Positions 46,107-57,438 of a DNA stretch of 64,000 nt are shown piece by piece. The stretch comes from Ampullaceana balthica (lineage: Eukaryota; Mollusca; Gastropoda; Lymnaeidae): NCBI GenBank assembly GCA_944989445.1, contig CALYLW010000326.1, forward strand, positions 539,782 to 603,781. The letters are read 5' to 3'. Positions within the stretch are counted from its first letter, which is position 1, and each line of letters opens with the position of its first letter. The notes below the pieces were generated by a model. It was not told the origin of the DNA. It searched no databases and saw only the letters and a program-made list of their open reading frames with translations. The position numbers were made by a program, and so were the translations under genes.

Positions 46107-46611
46107 GAAGCGAAGCAGTAATCTTCTTCTTGACCCCATGACCTAGAAATATTTCTTTTTTTTCTAAATTAACCAACATGTCTGCCACGCTCACCAAATG
46201 ACATGCTCAACAAATGACATTTTCAACAAATGAAATAATTAGCCATCGGATTCCTGAACAATTGCCAAATACTCTACTAATGACGGAGCAGTTACCTGGC
46301 CAGGTAAAATGACAGCCCACTTGTCATGGTTAATTTACAGTTTGATTAAACAATCTATCGATGTGATAGCATTGTTCTGGCAGTAACTTGTTAACCTCTA
46401 CCCTCGGCATTGTCCTGGCAGTAACTTGTTAACCTCTACCCCTGGGTTAACTTGACAGGTTGGCCTAACTCCTGGGTTACACGTGAGGGGCCAAAAGGTC
46501 AAAGTTCTTACTGTAACTCAGTCTACATGACATCTTTGCCGCGGTGCCTCAGGCTGATAACTTGTACTTCTGTGGTGTAATTATCCTTGCCTTAGGAGAT
46601 ATCGACAAGTC
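46107..46611. other. Short unique spacer between arrays
   Basis: No gene seen. GGCAGTAACTTGTTAACCTC occurs twice (about 46379 and 46418), and AACAAATGACAT-type triplets occur near 46200-46230. Confidence 0.6.
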
Positions 46612-47195
46612 AGTATGTAGCGTTACATAAGGGATGTCCTGTGCTAGGACATTGAAACAACATATATGGGATATAGGGGAGTCCTAGGGTAGGACGTTGA
46701 CACTGTAGATATGTGATATAGGTGTGTCCTAGGGTAGGACACTGACACAGTAGATATGTGATATAGGGGAGTCCTATGGCAGGACACTGACACTGTAGAT
46801 ATATGATATAGGTGTGTCCTAGGGTAGGACATTGACACAGTAGATATGTGATATAGGTGTGTCCTAGAGTAGGACATTGACACAGTAGATATGTGATATA
46901 GGTGTGTCCTAGGGTAGGACACTGACACAGTAGATATGTGATATAGGGGAGTCCTAGGGTAGGACATTGACACAGTAGATATGTGATATAGGGGAGTTCT
47001 AGGGTAGGACATTGACACTGTAGATATGTGATATAGGGGAGTCCTAAGGTAGGACATTGACACTGTAGATATGTGATATAGGGGAGTCCTAGGGTAGTAC
47101 ATTGACACTGTAGATATGTGACAAAGGTGTGTCCTAGGTAGGGCATTGACACAGTAGATGTAGGAAATAAAAGGTGTCCTTCTGTGGGAGATCGA
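46612..47195. repeat. 45-bp minisatellite (AGTCCTAGGGTAGGACATTG)
   Basis: About twelve units of AGTCCTAGGGTAGGACATTG, ACACTGTAGATATGTGATAT, AGGGG. The unit contains the near palindrome GTCCTAGGGTAGGAC. A 45-bp period and lack of stops on the minus strand give two overlapping frames of 180 and 154 codons with 15-residue periodicity; neither has other evidence of being coding. Confidence 0.94.
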
Positions 47196-47239
47196 TAGCT
47201 AGGGATGTCCTCAAAATTTGTTTCTCATGAATTTCTGAA

Positions 47240-47690
47240 AAATCAACCAAGAGCATTGACAGCATGTGTTTGTGTAATGAGAACATTGACAGAATGTCTT
47301 TGTGTAATGAGAGCATTGACGGAATGTTGGTGTCGTGAGAACATTGACAGAATGTCTTAGGGTAATGAGAGCATTGACAGAATGTCTGTGTTGTGAGAAC
47401 ATTGACAGAATGTCTGTGTTGTGAGTACATTGACAGAATGTCTGTGTTGTGAGAACATTGACAGAATGTCTGTGTTGTTAGAACATTTACATAATGTCTT
47501 TGTGCAATGAGAACATTGACAGAATGTCTGTGTTGTGAGAACATTGACAGAATGTCTGTGTTGTAAGAACATTGAAAGAATGTCCGTGTTGTGATAACAT
47601 TGACAGAATGTCTTAGTGTAATGAGAACAATGACAGAATGTCTTTGTGTAATGCGAACATTGACAGAATTTATGTGTTGTGAGAAAATTG
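47240..47690. repeat. 28-bp minisatellite (GAACATTGACAGAATGTCTG)
   Basis: About fifteen units of GAACATTGACAGAATGTCTG plus TGTTGTGA; some units carry TTTGTGTAATGA instead. It is unrelated in unit to the neighbouring 45-bp array apart from ACATTGACA, which both share. Confidence 0.92.
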
Positions 47691-47975
47691 ACACATATTT
47701 CTTCAGACAAAAGGAAGCGGGCTCTCGTGTTCCCATCACTATTCACAGTTTATTCCTCTGCTGACAGGAGTTTCATCTAGAAACAATATTTGTATTTTAA
47801 ATCATGACATGAACGCGTGTTGGTGCTCATGAATAAACGGAGAGAGAAATGGATGAGCCTGTAAACATTAAAACTAACAAGTTACGTGGTCAGGTGAGAT
47901 GCAAGTCATCTAACATCATATCAACGCGTAACCTACCAACAGCCTACAGCAGTACCCTAGTACTATGCCAGCCAG

Positions 47976-48222
47976 TGGTGCACCTACAACTATAGCTGCA
48001 GCTCTAGTGTGATACAAGCTAGCTAGTCACATACAGTGGTGCACCTACAACTATAACTGCAGCTCTAGTGTGATACCAGCTAACTAGTCACATACAACGG
48101 TGCACCTACAACTATAACTGCAGCTCTAGTGTTATACCAGCTAACTAGTCACATACAACGGTGCACCTACAACTATAACTGCAGCTCTAGTGTGATACCA
48201 GCTAGCTAGTCACAGACAGTGG
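47976..48222. repeat. 61-bp tandem repeat, four copies
   Basis: GGTGCACCTACAACTATAAC, TGCAGCTCTAGTGTGATACC and AGCTAACTAGTCACATACA recur four times with few differences. Confidence 0.93.
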
Positions 48223-48423
48223 TTATTGGTGATTTACTAACCTAACTGCTAGCTCATAACTTTCCCATAATGGGCAACTCAATGAAAACTATTTGCAGCC
48301 TTGTTTACGGCCGTGTCGTGACGTGTTTTATAATAATCAAAGATCATTTCAGTAAGCCCGTCTTTTAGTCGGTAGCCGTGCTTACGTTGTTGTTGTTCGT
48401 CCGTCGATTCGACGAAGACCACT

Positions 48424-49936
48424 CTAGTCATCCGAGGGTTGCTGGGACTGGCTTTGATTGTGCGTGCGCAGATGGCTGATGAGGCCGATCCTAGCACGGA
48501 AGGTTCGGGAACAGAAGGGACAAGGGACGAGTGGGACATCTCCAGGAGGGTTGACAGCACGGGCCTTTCGGGCTTGCCTCTTCTTTTCTGCGGAGGTGAT
48601 CCTGTTTGCCTCGCATGACTTGGCACCTTAGTGGATGGAAGAACGCCAGGTGGAACGGTCCATTGCAGCAAGTTCCCACGTGTCTGGGTTGATGGCAAAC
48701 GCTTTCAGTGAGACTTTCAGTGTGTAGCGTTTCTTTTGCCCACCGTGGGACCGCTGGCCATGCTGGAGCTCGCCATAGAAGAGTCTCTTTGGCAGTCTCT
48801 CGTCTGGCATTCGGACCAAGTGCCCTGCCCAACGAAGCTGGGACTGCATCAGGAGTGTGAATATGCTGGGGAGACCTGCCTTGGTCAGTATCACTGTGTC
48901 TGGTATTTTATCCTGCCACTTTATACCGAGGATCTTCCTGAGGCTTGTTGAATGAAAGTGGTTAAGCTTCCTAGCATGGCGCTGATACACAGTCCATGTT
49001 TCACACGCATATAGCAGTGTGGGGAGCACCACCGCCCTGTACACTTTCAGCTTGGTCTGGGTGATAATGCCTCTTCTGTTCCAGACATTTGGGTACAACC
49101 TGCCAAAAGTGGAGCTTGCTCTGGCAATTCTGACGCTCACTTCGTCATCGATGGTGACATTTTGCGACAGTGTGCTGCCTAGGTATGAGAACCGTTGCAC
49201 TGTGTTGAGTCTCTGGCCGTTGACAGTTATGCTGGGCTCAACTTAGGGCCTTCCAGGCGCAGGCTGATGGAGGACTTCAGTCTTCTTGGTGTTGATCGTC
49301 AGACCAAAGTTTGTGCAGGCGCTGGAGAACAGGTTAACGCAGCGTTGTATGTCGGCTACTGAGGCAGCATTGAGGGCACAGTCATCAGCAAACAGGAGGT
49401 CTCTGATGATGTCTGTCATAACCTTGGTTTTTGCATAGAGCCTCCGAAGGTTGAACAGTTTGCCATCTGTGCGGTACCTCAGGTTAACACCAACACCCTC
49501 GTCTCTGAAGGCCTTTGTCAGCATATGGCGGAAAACAGGAGGCTAAGCAGTGTTGGTGCCAGGACGCAGCCCTGCTTGACCCCGTTTGTGACTGTGAAAG
49601 GATCAGAAGACTCTCCGCTGTCCTGGACTCTGGCCTGCATACCCTCGTGGAATTGTCTCACCAAAACGATGAATTTCCTTAGGCAACCGTACTTGGCCAT
49701 TATCTTCCACAGACCCTCTCTGCCAACTGTGTCAAAAGCCTTGGTCAGGTCGACATAGGTGGAGAACAGGTTAAAGTTCTGCACCTGACATTTCTCTTGC
49801 AGCTGCCTGGCAGCGAACACCATGTCGATGGTCCCTCGCTCTTTTCGGAAACCACACTGACTTTCGGGCAGGAGTCCTTGGTCAAGGTGGACTGTGAGGC
49901 GGTTGAGCAGGATTCTGGCAAGGATCTTTCCTGCTT
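48424..49936 (-). pseudogene. 5'-truncated LINE ORF2 (RT to C-terminal zinc finger)
   Basis: Minus-strand pieces in order: KILARILLNRL-type start, CGFRKERGTIDMVFAARQLQ, YVDLTKAFDTVGREGLW, NGVKQGCVLAPTLLSLLFSA, the RT catalytic LLFADDCAL, RFSYLGSTLSQNVTIDDEVS, RIARASSTFGRL, LPTLLYACETWTVYQRHARK, KILGIKWQDKIPDT, QLRWAGHLVRMPDERLPKRL, and a C-terminal C-x2-C-x12-H-x3-H finger (PCPFCSRTF, then RARIGLISHLRTH), ending at TAG 48424-48426. Defects: a frameshift near 49520-49530, TAA after APGRP (about 49243) and TAA after STWRSSIH (about 48628). Endonuclease and N-terminal RT are missing, so this is a dead-on-arrival copy. The RT copies RNA into DNA in active relatives. Clade not assigned. Confidence 0.93.
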
Positions 49937-50189
49937 ACTTAGTCGTTTAGTGGTTAACAACGTTAAAGTCAGTGCTAACGTTACCAAGTCGGTAGCAATA
50001 ATTAATTCCAGGATGCCAGAGACGCAAGAACTCATCAATCCTAACTAACACCAGGTTTATAAGAAATTGGACCGCTGGTGACTGGTGCCACTAAATCACC
50101 ACCCAGATCCACTGCAACACTTCACCGCCAACCTCCATTGCCAACACATCAACGTGCCATGGTCCACAACACCGTACATCTGCAACCAC

Positions 50190-51620
50190 ATCACCATACA
50201 GCACCACTGCCACCACATCAAAATACAGTACAACTGCCAAGACATCACCACAAGTAACACTGCCACCACATCACCACACAGTAACACTGCCACCACATCA
50301 CCACAAGTACCACTGCCACCACATCACCACACAGTACCACTGCCACCACATCACCACACAGTAACACTGCCACCACATAACCACACAGTACCACTGCCAC
50401 CACATCACCACAAGTACCACTGCCACCACATCACCACAAGTACCACTGCCACCACATCACCACACAGTACCACTGCCACCACATCACCACACAGTAACAC
50501 TGCCACCACATCACCACAAGTACCACTGCCACCACATCACCACAAGTACCACTGCCACCACATCACCACAAGTACCACTGCCACCACATCACCACAAGTA
50601 CCACTGCCACCACATCACCACACAGTACAACTGCCACCACATCACCACACAGTAACACTGCCACCACATCACCACACAGTACCACTGCCACCACATCACC
50701 ACACAGTAACACTGCCACCACATCACCACAAGTACCACTGCCACCACATCACCACAAGTACCACTGCCACCACATCACCACAAGTACCACTGCCACCACA
50801 TCACCACAAGTACCACTGCCACCACATCACCACACAGTACAACTGCCACCACATCACCACACAGTAACACTGCCACCACATCACCACACAGTAACACTGC
50901 CACCACATCACCACACAGTAACACTGCCACCACATCACCACAAGTACCACTGCCACCACATCACCACACAGTAACACTGCCACCACATCACCACAAGTAC
51001 CACTGCCACCACATCACCACACAGTACAACTGCCACCACATCACCACACAGTAACACTGCCACCACATAACCACACAGTACCACTGCCACCACATCACCA
51101 CAAGTACCACTGCCACCACATCACCACACAGTACCACTGCCACCACATAACCACACAGTAACACTGCCACCACATCACCACAAGTACCACTGCCACCACA
51201 TCACCACACAGTACCACTGCCACCACATCACCACACAGTAACACTGCCACCACATCACCACAAGTACCACTGCCACCACATCACCACACAGTACCACTGC
51301 CACCACATCACCACACAGTAACACTGCCACCACATAACCACACAGTACCACTGCCACCACATCACCTTACAGTAACACTGCCACCACATAACCACACAGT
51401 AACACTGCCACCACATCACCACACAGTACCACTGCCACCACATCACCACACAGTAACACTGCCACCACATCACCACACAGTAACACTGCCACCACATAAC
51501 CACACAGTAACACTGCCACCACATCACCACACAGTACCACTGCCACACATCACCACACAGTAACACTACCACCACATCACCACACAGTACCACTGCCACC
51601 ACATAACCTCCCAGTTCCAC
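50190..51620. repeat. 26/27-bp minisatellite (CTGCCACCACATCACCACA)
   Basis: About 53 units of CTGCCACCACATCACCACA followed by either CAGTAACA (27 bp), CAGTACCA or AGTACCA (26 bp). The plus strand has almost no G except in AGT and TG. The mix of 26 and 27 bp rotates frames, giving a His/Pro/Thr-rich 260-codon plus-strand frame and Trp/Val/Cys-rich minus-strand frames; both are artefacts. Units of each type occur in runs and recurring combinations. Confidence 0.95.
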
Positions 51621-51654
51621 CGACGACTTTCCATAAGATATTGAAATAATTAAA

Positions 51655-51782
51655 ATGATGTAACGGTCATTGGTGTAACAGTCATTGATGTAACTGTCAT
51701 TGATGTAACGGCCAGTGATGTAACGGTCATTGGTGTAACAGTCATTGATGTAACGGTCAATGATGTAACGGTCATTGCTGCA
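51655..51782. repeat. 15-bp repeat (GATGTAACGGTCATT)
   Basis: Eight units of GATGTAACGGTCATT with variants GGTGTAACAGTCATT and one CCAGT. The alternation of GAT/GGT and ACGG/ACAG suggests a 45-bp higher-order period. Confidence 0.9.
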
Positions 51783-51934
51783 TTAATGCCATGAGATCAA
51801 GTTAAAAATTACCCTAACTGCTAAATGAACTACTTGCGTCATAGATACAGTTTCAACGCCAGCTAGTCGTCTTTTGATTGGTGGCAGCTAAGACAGAAAC
51901 AACTTTTATCACCATTAGAGCATTCTATTGTATT

Positions 51935-52292
51935 TTACACGCTTTTATTTAAGTCACAATGTTTGTATGTTGTATCCTTCCTTCAAATCTTGAAACGTAA
52001 AATTAAACCACTTCTGATGGTCCTAGAGATCTCAAAATTATCCCACAGATAGATCTTGGATGACAATGCATTGTATCAAAATTTCAGATCGATCGGATGT
52101 ACCGTAATGAAATTAATCAATTTTTAGTTTATCTCTATTTATCACTGTTTCGAATGTATAGTCGTCTGCTAGGATTGACCTCCACGGCTCACTGGTTTCA
52201 CTCTAGCCCTCGTAAATTCCCGTGTTTACATCAAGGGCATGGGAAATCAGCGCGTTTCAGTCTGTAAATGTTTGTAAATAAAAGCGTGTCCT
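51935..52292 (-). mobile_element. Family C repeat
   Basis: Inverted ends ACACGCTTTTATTTA and TAAATAAAAGCGTGTCC, with the A/T-rich extension TTTTTTAAAAAAAGATTTTT beyond the right end. The interior shares AAACCACTTCTGATGGTCC and the GATCGATCG core (52090) with 26785-27030. Termini are those of the long-TIR element at 28306-28790 but the interior differs. Confidence 0.75.
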
Positions 52293-52424
52293 TTTTTAAA
52301 AAAAGATTTTTTTACATTTTACTTATTTTATTCAACATATCATTTGTAAAGTCATACAATGACTCTAACAAAAAAGTCAAGGTCAAACGGATTCCAATAT
52401 TTTCTTTGGAATGTTAGGAGTGAC

Positions 52425-52660
52425 AATGTCTTTCTCTTGACAATTTCTTCTTCTTGACAATTTCTTTCTCTTGACAATTTCTTTCTCTCAACAATTTCTT
52501 TCTCTTGACAACTTCGTTATCTCTTGATCTTTTGTTTCTTTTAAAAAAATTGTTTTTCTTGTCAATTAGTTTCTCTTGACAATTTCTGTCTATTCAAAAT
52601 GGGTTTTTCTTGAAATGTGTTTTATATGATGTTTTTTTTCTCTTGACAATTTCTTTCTCT
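52425..52660. repeat. Degenerate ~17-bp repeat (TTTCTCTTGACAATTTC)
   Basis: TTTCTCTTGACAATTTC recurs about ten times with growing divergence. The following 52661-52837 is AT-rich without a gene. Confidence 0.8.
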
Positions 52661-52837
52661 TAAAAGAAATACGTTAATATAAAATCTGAAAATGTTTACA
52701 AACATAAGAAACAAAAAGAGAGAAAAGAAATGAGAGTAAAACAAAAGAATGAACAGCACTGAACAAATGAGACAAAACTTAAACATAACATTTCAAATAT
52801 GATGATTTTATTGTTCTTTAATACATAGGATTTAAGT

Positions 52838-53605
52838 TAACAGCCAAGGAATCTAATACCTAAACACCGGCCCCTTTAGCTATTACAGCCAAGGAATCTA
52901 ATAACTAAACACCGGCCCCTTTAGCTATTACAGCCAAGGAATCTAATACCTAAACACCGGCCCCTTTAGCTATTACAGCCAAGGAATCTAATACCTAAAC
53001 ACCGGCCCCTTTAACTATTACAGCCAAGGAATCTAATACCTAAACACCGGCCCCTTTAACTATTACAGCCAAGGAATCTAATACCTAAACACCGGCCCCT
53101 TTAACTATTACAGCCCAGGAATCTAATACCTAAACACCGGCCACTTTAGCTATTACAGCCAAGGAATCTAATACCTAAACACCGGCCACTTTAGCTATTA
53201 CAGCCAAGGAATCTAATACCTAAACACCGGCCCCTTTAACTATTACAGCCAAGGAATCTAATACCTAAACACCGGCCCCTTTAGCTATTACAGCCAAGGA
53301 ATCTAATACCTAAACACCGGCCCCTTTAACTATTACAGCCAAGGAATCTAATACCTAAACACCGGCCCCTTTAACTATTACAGCCAAGGAATCTAATACC
53401 TAAACACCGGCCCCTTTAACTATTACAGCCAAGGAATCTAATACCTAAACACCGGCCCCTTTAACTATTACAGCCAAGGAATCTAATACCTAAACACCGG
53501 CCCCTTTAGCTATTACAGCCAAGGAATCTAATATCTAAACACCGGCCCCTTTAACTATTACAACCCAGGAATCTAATATCTAAACACCGGCCCCTCTAGC
53601 TATCG
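52838..53605. repeat. 45-bp minisatellite (CAGCCAAGGAATCTAATACC)
   Basis: Seventeen units of CAGCCAAGGAATCTAATACC, TAAACACCGGCCCCTTTAGC, TATTA. The final base pair of TTTAGC/TTTAAC alternates among units and GGCCACTT appears twice in neighbouring units. The next 345 bp (53606-53950) show no gene. Confidence 0.95.
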
Positions 53606-53952
53606 CACAAACTCGTTTGACAAAGAGAGAGACATTCCTCAGCAACTTATAATGGTTCGCAATATTAGTCATGGAGGTAGTTATGGTGAAACTCACAAAA
53701 ATATTGTTAGAAAAGTTTTGGTAACGTAATTAAGAATTCAGCCTTACCCACCAGCGTTTACCAGGTGAATTGAGTTATTGTTGGGAATTCAACAGAAATG
53801 TAAACTTATCGAGAGAGACAAGTCAGATAAAAAATAAAATGCAAAGAATTCTTTTTTTCGCCAAATGCAATTGTCCTTGATAAACATCTGTACCGAGCTT
53901 CTGTAGATAGCTGGTAGGTGGATTTAATTCAACTCACAAGATTCCTAGCTTG

Positions 53953-54567
53953 ACAGACACACACAGGCAGACACACACAGCCAGACAGAAATACACAGGC
54001 AGACACACACAGGCAGACACACACAGTCAGACAGAAATACACAGGCAGACACACACACAGTCAGACAGACGCAGGCAGACAGACACAGTCAGACAGAATT
54101 ACACAGGCAGACATACACAGGCAGACAGACACAAGGGGAGAGGAAGACAGACACACACAGGCAGACACAGGTAGACAGACACGGGCAGACAGACACGGGC
54201 AGACACACACAGACAGACGCAGGCAGACAGACACACACAGACACAGAGAGAGGAAGGTAGACAGACACACGCAGGCAGACAGACACACGCAGGCAGACAG
54301 ACACATGCAGACAGACACATTCAAACAGACACATTCAAACAGACACAGGCAGACAGACACACACAGGCAGACACACACAGTCAGACACACACAGTCAGAC
54401 AGAAATACACAGGCAGACACACACAGACAGACAGACACGGGCAGACAGACACATGCAGACAGACACAGGCAGACAGACACACACAGACAGACACAAACAG
54501 GCAGACGCAGGCAGACAGACACATGGAGACACACACACACAGGCAGACACACACACAGGCAGACTGG
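53953..54567. repeat. CAGACA-type low-complexity array
   Basis: Imperfect CAGACAGACACACACAGG-type repeats, including CAGGCAGACACACACAG and ACATTCAAACAG variants. Plus-strand (TDTHRQTH) and minus-strand (CVCLPVCV) long frames are compositional. Confidence 0.94.
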
Positions 54568-55435
54568 CAACACAGTTGTGATTATTTCATGTGCAAATTA
54601 CCAGCGTAATTATCATAGTGCACTGTAAATGCCACATTAACATAGTTTTAACACGGTATTAGCACCTTTCAGTCTTAACAATTAAATCTATTTTTAACGA
54701 GAGATAATTAAAAGTAGGTTAGGTAAGCTCTGGTTTTACTGTAACGAAAATGAAAAAAAATGGCGCTCCTAGCGAACTCCAGCAAATATTGCCTTTATTT
54801 TAAAATTATCGCCATATTTGGTTTCAACCAATTGAGTTCTACTTTCGTTTTGTACTTTAAACATATACCGAGCCCATCTATTGAGCCACGTCCTACAAGA
54901 TGTGACAGATTGACGTGATAACATCGAGGTCATGTGATGTCTCACGCGAAGTTGATGCGTCAAAACTGTTTTTTTTTCTTGACAACTCAACGGGTCGTTT
55001 CATTATGCGATGACTTTATCCACACGGTTCCACCCCGGTGAACCGAGACAGACTGCTAAGGAACAACAAACACAAAAAAATCAATATCAACTTCTTGGAA
55101 CATCGAATCTATACAGCGAGCAGCGTCGTTTGGGGGTAATGGCGCCAATCTGCACGCGCACACCTAATCTCTAACCTCGCGACAGCTTTTGCCTACTTGG
55201 CGACAATTGAGTTGATAAAGACATAAACTAGATTTTTATATGTGTGTGTGTGTGTGTGTTGGTTTTAAATCGTAGGCTTGTTGTACATAAATGTAGTTCA
55301 AAAGTTGTTAAAACAAATAACGGCTTGCAATACGAAAGGATGGTAAAGAAGATAATAAAAGTTGAATGTTCGCGTTGCAAAAATGGCTTTTATTGATCGA
55401 CAAGGCACAAGCAGGGGTCCTCAAACAACGGGGAC
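54568..55435. other. No recognised gene
   Basis: Unique-looking sequence. It contains a short (GT)n at about 55242-55260 and a 73-codon minus-strand frame (54769-54990) without recognised motifs. Confidence 0.5.
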
Positions 55436-55443
55436 AACCGACA

Positions 55444-55604
55444 CAGGGATGGATTTACCTATTTGCTAAAAAAAAAGCTATAGCTTAGGGCCCCCGCCTT
55501 CTTGGGGGCATTTTGGATTTTTTTTCATATAATATCTGGACTTCAAAAGGGGGCCCCATATGTCATTATAATTTAGGGTGCCATCAAGTCTAAATCCGGC
55601 CCTG
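55444..55604. mobile_element. 161-bp hAT MITE, TSD AACCGACA
   Basis: Ends CAGGGATGGATTTA and TAAATCCGGCCCTG, with perfect 8-bp duplication AACCGACA at 55436-55443 and 55605-55612. The interior contains GGGCCCCC and GGGGGCCCC in inverted arrangement. The next stretch, 55613-56168, has no recognised gene apart from a possible older hAT end (CAGGGGTCCTCAAAC) at 55412. Confidence 0.94.
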
Positions 55605-56203
55605 AACCGACATGGGAGTTACCATTCACCTGGCTGATCTGGGGGGGGGGCGCACTGCTAGCTTGGAAGAATATGAGAAACTTGGTTTTAAAGTTATTGG
55701 TCACCAAGCAGACCCCTTTGTTAGTTGCTTGATGCTATTTGTGTCCTGTTAAAAGTAAGTCACTTTATGAAAATTATGCATTGCGTCCTACGGGATACGC
55801 TCCAATTGTTTTCAAACTAAAGTGCCGCCCCAGGTGCGAGGAGGACAGACCCTGCAAAGGACAGCAAACCGGTTTGTTAATGAACTAGTGTGAGAACCGC
55901 TGGAGAGTGTTTTACTTTGTTATCTGCTTGTTGAAACAGATCAGTCTTAGAACAAGCATAGAATAAATAACTCGTCATTGGGAGAGCAATTTTAGTTTGA
56001 ATGTTAACCAAACTTGGTGTTAAAGAAAGTCTTCTACAACATAGAATTCAATGTGGTGATCGCAGTAAAAAAGGGACTAACTTCTTATCTTTTTCTTATA
56101 TTATATCTTATTCGGTGTAAAAAGTACCGGAACGCATGACAAAAGGTACCGGAACGCAACGTGAAATAAGAAAAACCCGTAAAAAAACCAAGTTTTTGAC
56201 TAT

Positions 56204-56656
56204 AAATCCTTTATGTACGAGAAGTAACTAAAAGAATGTTCATTATAATACGCAGCGCAAGACCATCCAAAAATACAAAATTGCAGCTGTGTCGTAAAAA
56301 ATGTTTAATATAATGCGCACCGATCAGGAATATGTTTATAAAAAGAGCTGTCAATAAAATACACACCTTATTGCGCGACAGAAAATTGTTCAATATAATA
56401 CGCACCGCGACGCTCTATCTCAAAAAATAGCATGATACATAAGAATAAATAAAATAATCTAAAAAATCAATAATTTAATTACAGTACATGCGATCGATCT
56501 GAAATTTTGATACATTGTTTTTATCATCGGTACGAAACTGTCTGCAAAATTTCAGCTCGCTATCTTGCGAGCAAGTGGGTTAAAAATCTATCAAAAATTT
56601 TGGCGACAAGGTCGGTCGGTCGGCCGCAGACACCACGAGTTAATATAAAGGATTTA
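56204..56656 (+). mobile_element. Family A repeat, copy 1 of a tandem pair
   Basis: Inverted ends AAATCCTTTATGTA and TTAATATAAAGGATTT. Internal blocks: CATTATAATACGCAGCGC, CGCACCTTATTGCGCGACAG, ATACGCACCGCGACGCTC, the GATCGATC core (about 56492) and GGTCGGTCGGTCGG. No protein is encoded; short frames through the GGTCGG tract are incidental. Confidence 0.87.
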
Positions 56657-56694
56657 ATAAGAAAAACCCGTAAAAAACCAAGTTTTTGACTATA

Positions 56695-57158
56695 AATCCT
56701 TTATGTACGAGAAGTAATTAAAAGAATGTTCATTATAATACGCAGCGCCAGACCATCCAGAAATACAAAATTGCAGTTGTGTCGTAAAACATGTTTAATA
56801 TAATGCGCACCGATCAGGAATATGTTTATAAAAAGAGCTGTCAATAAAATACGCACCTTATTGCGCGACAGAAAGGTTGTTCAATATAATACGCACCGCG
56901 ACGCTCTATCTCAAATAATAGGATGATACATAGGAATAAATAAAATAATCTAAAAAATCAATAATTTAATTACGGTACATGCGATCGATCTGAAATTTTG
57001 ATACATTGTTTTTATCATTGGTACGAAACTGCCTGCAAAATTTCAGCTCGCTATCTTGCGAGCACGTGGGTTAAAAATCGATCAAAAGTTTTGGCGACAA
57101 GGTCGGTCGGTCGGTCGGTCGGTCGGCCGCAGACACCACGAGTTAATATAAAGGATTT
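56695..57158 (+). mobile_element. Family A repeat, copy 2 of a tandem pair
   Basis: More than 90% alike copy 1 by eye, with a longer GGTCGG run. The 38-bp linker (AGAAAAACCCGTAAAAAACC, AAGTTTTTGACTAT) precedes both copies, so the duplicated unit is about 491 bp. Confidence 0.87.
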
Positions 57159-57438
57159 AAAAAAGCATTCGAGGCAGTAATAAAAATCAGTACGTCGAGA
57201 TATGAAATTAATCCATTCTGGGCTGGCTTTCGTATCTCAGATCTTTCGTGTCTCGAACTAAGTTTTACATGTAAAATACTTAATTCGTTCAAAGCGACAC
57301 AGAAACAACACTAAAAAGTGAAAAATATCATGGAAAACTAGAGAACAACAAAAAAAGATTCTTCAATCCTTAAAATTACACATTATAAATTCTAATCATA
57401 TATATATTTACGCTCAATTATGTAGCGGAACGCTGAGG

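Noticed and set aside
46610..47739. Minus-strand frames of 129-201 codons with 15- or 28-residue periodicity
   Set aside because: Both follow the 45-bp and 28-bp minisatellites; overlapping frames are open at once, which is typical of repeats and not of genes.
50085..51620. His/Pro-rich 260-codon plus-strand frame and Trp/Cys-rich minus-strand frames
   Set aside because: They are products of the 26/27-bp minisatellite composition.
53950..54628. TDTHRQTH (plus) and CVCLPVCV (minus) frames up to 170 codons
   Set aside because: Low-complexity CAGACA array; no start context or unique sequence.
55412..55918. Possible larger hAT with CAGGGGTCCTCAAAC left end and GTGAGAACCGCTG-like right end around 55890-55908
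   Set aside because: Termini are only partly complementary and the 8-bp flanks do not match.
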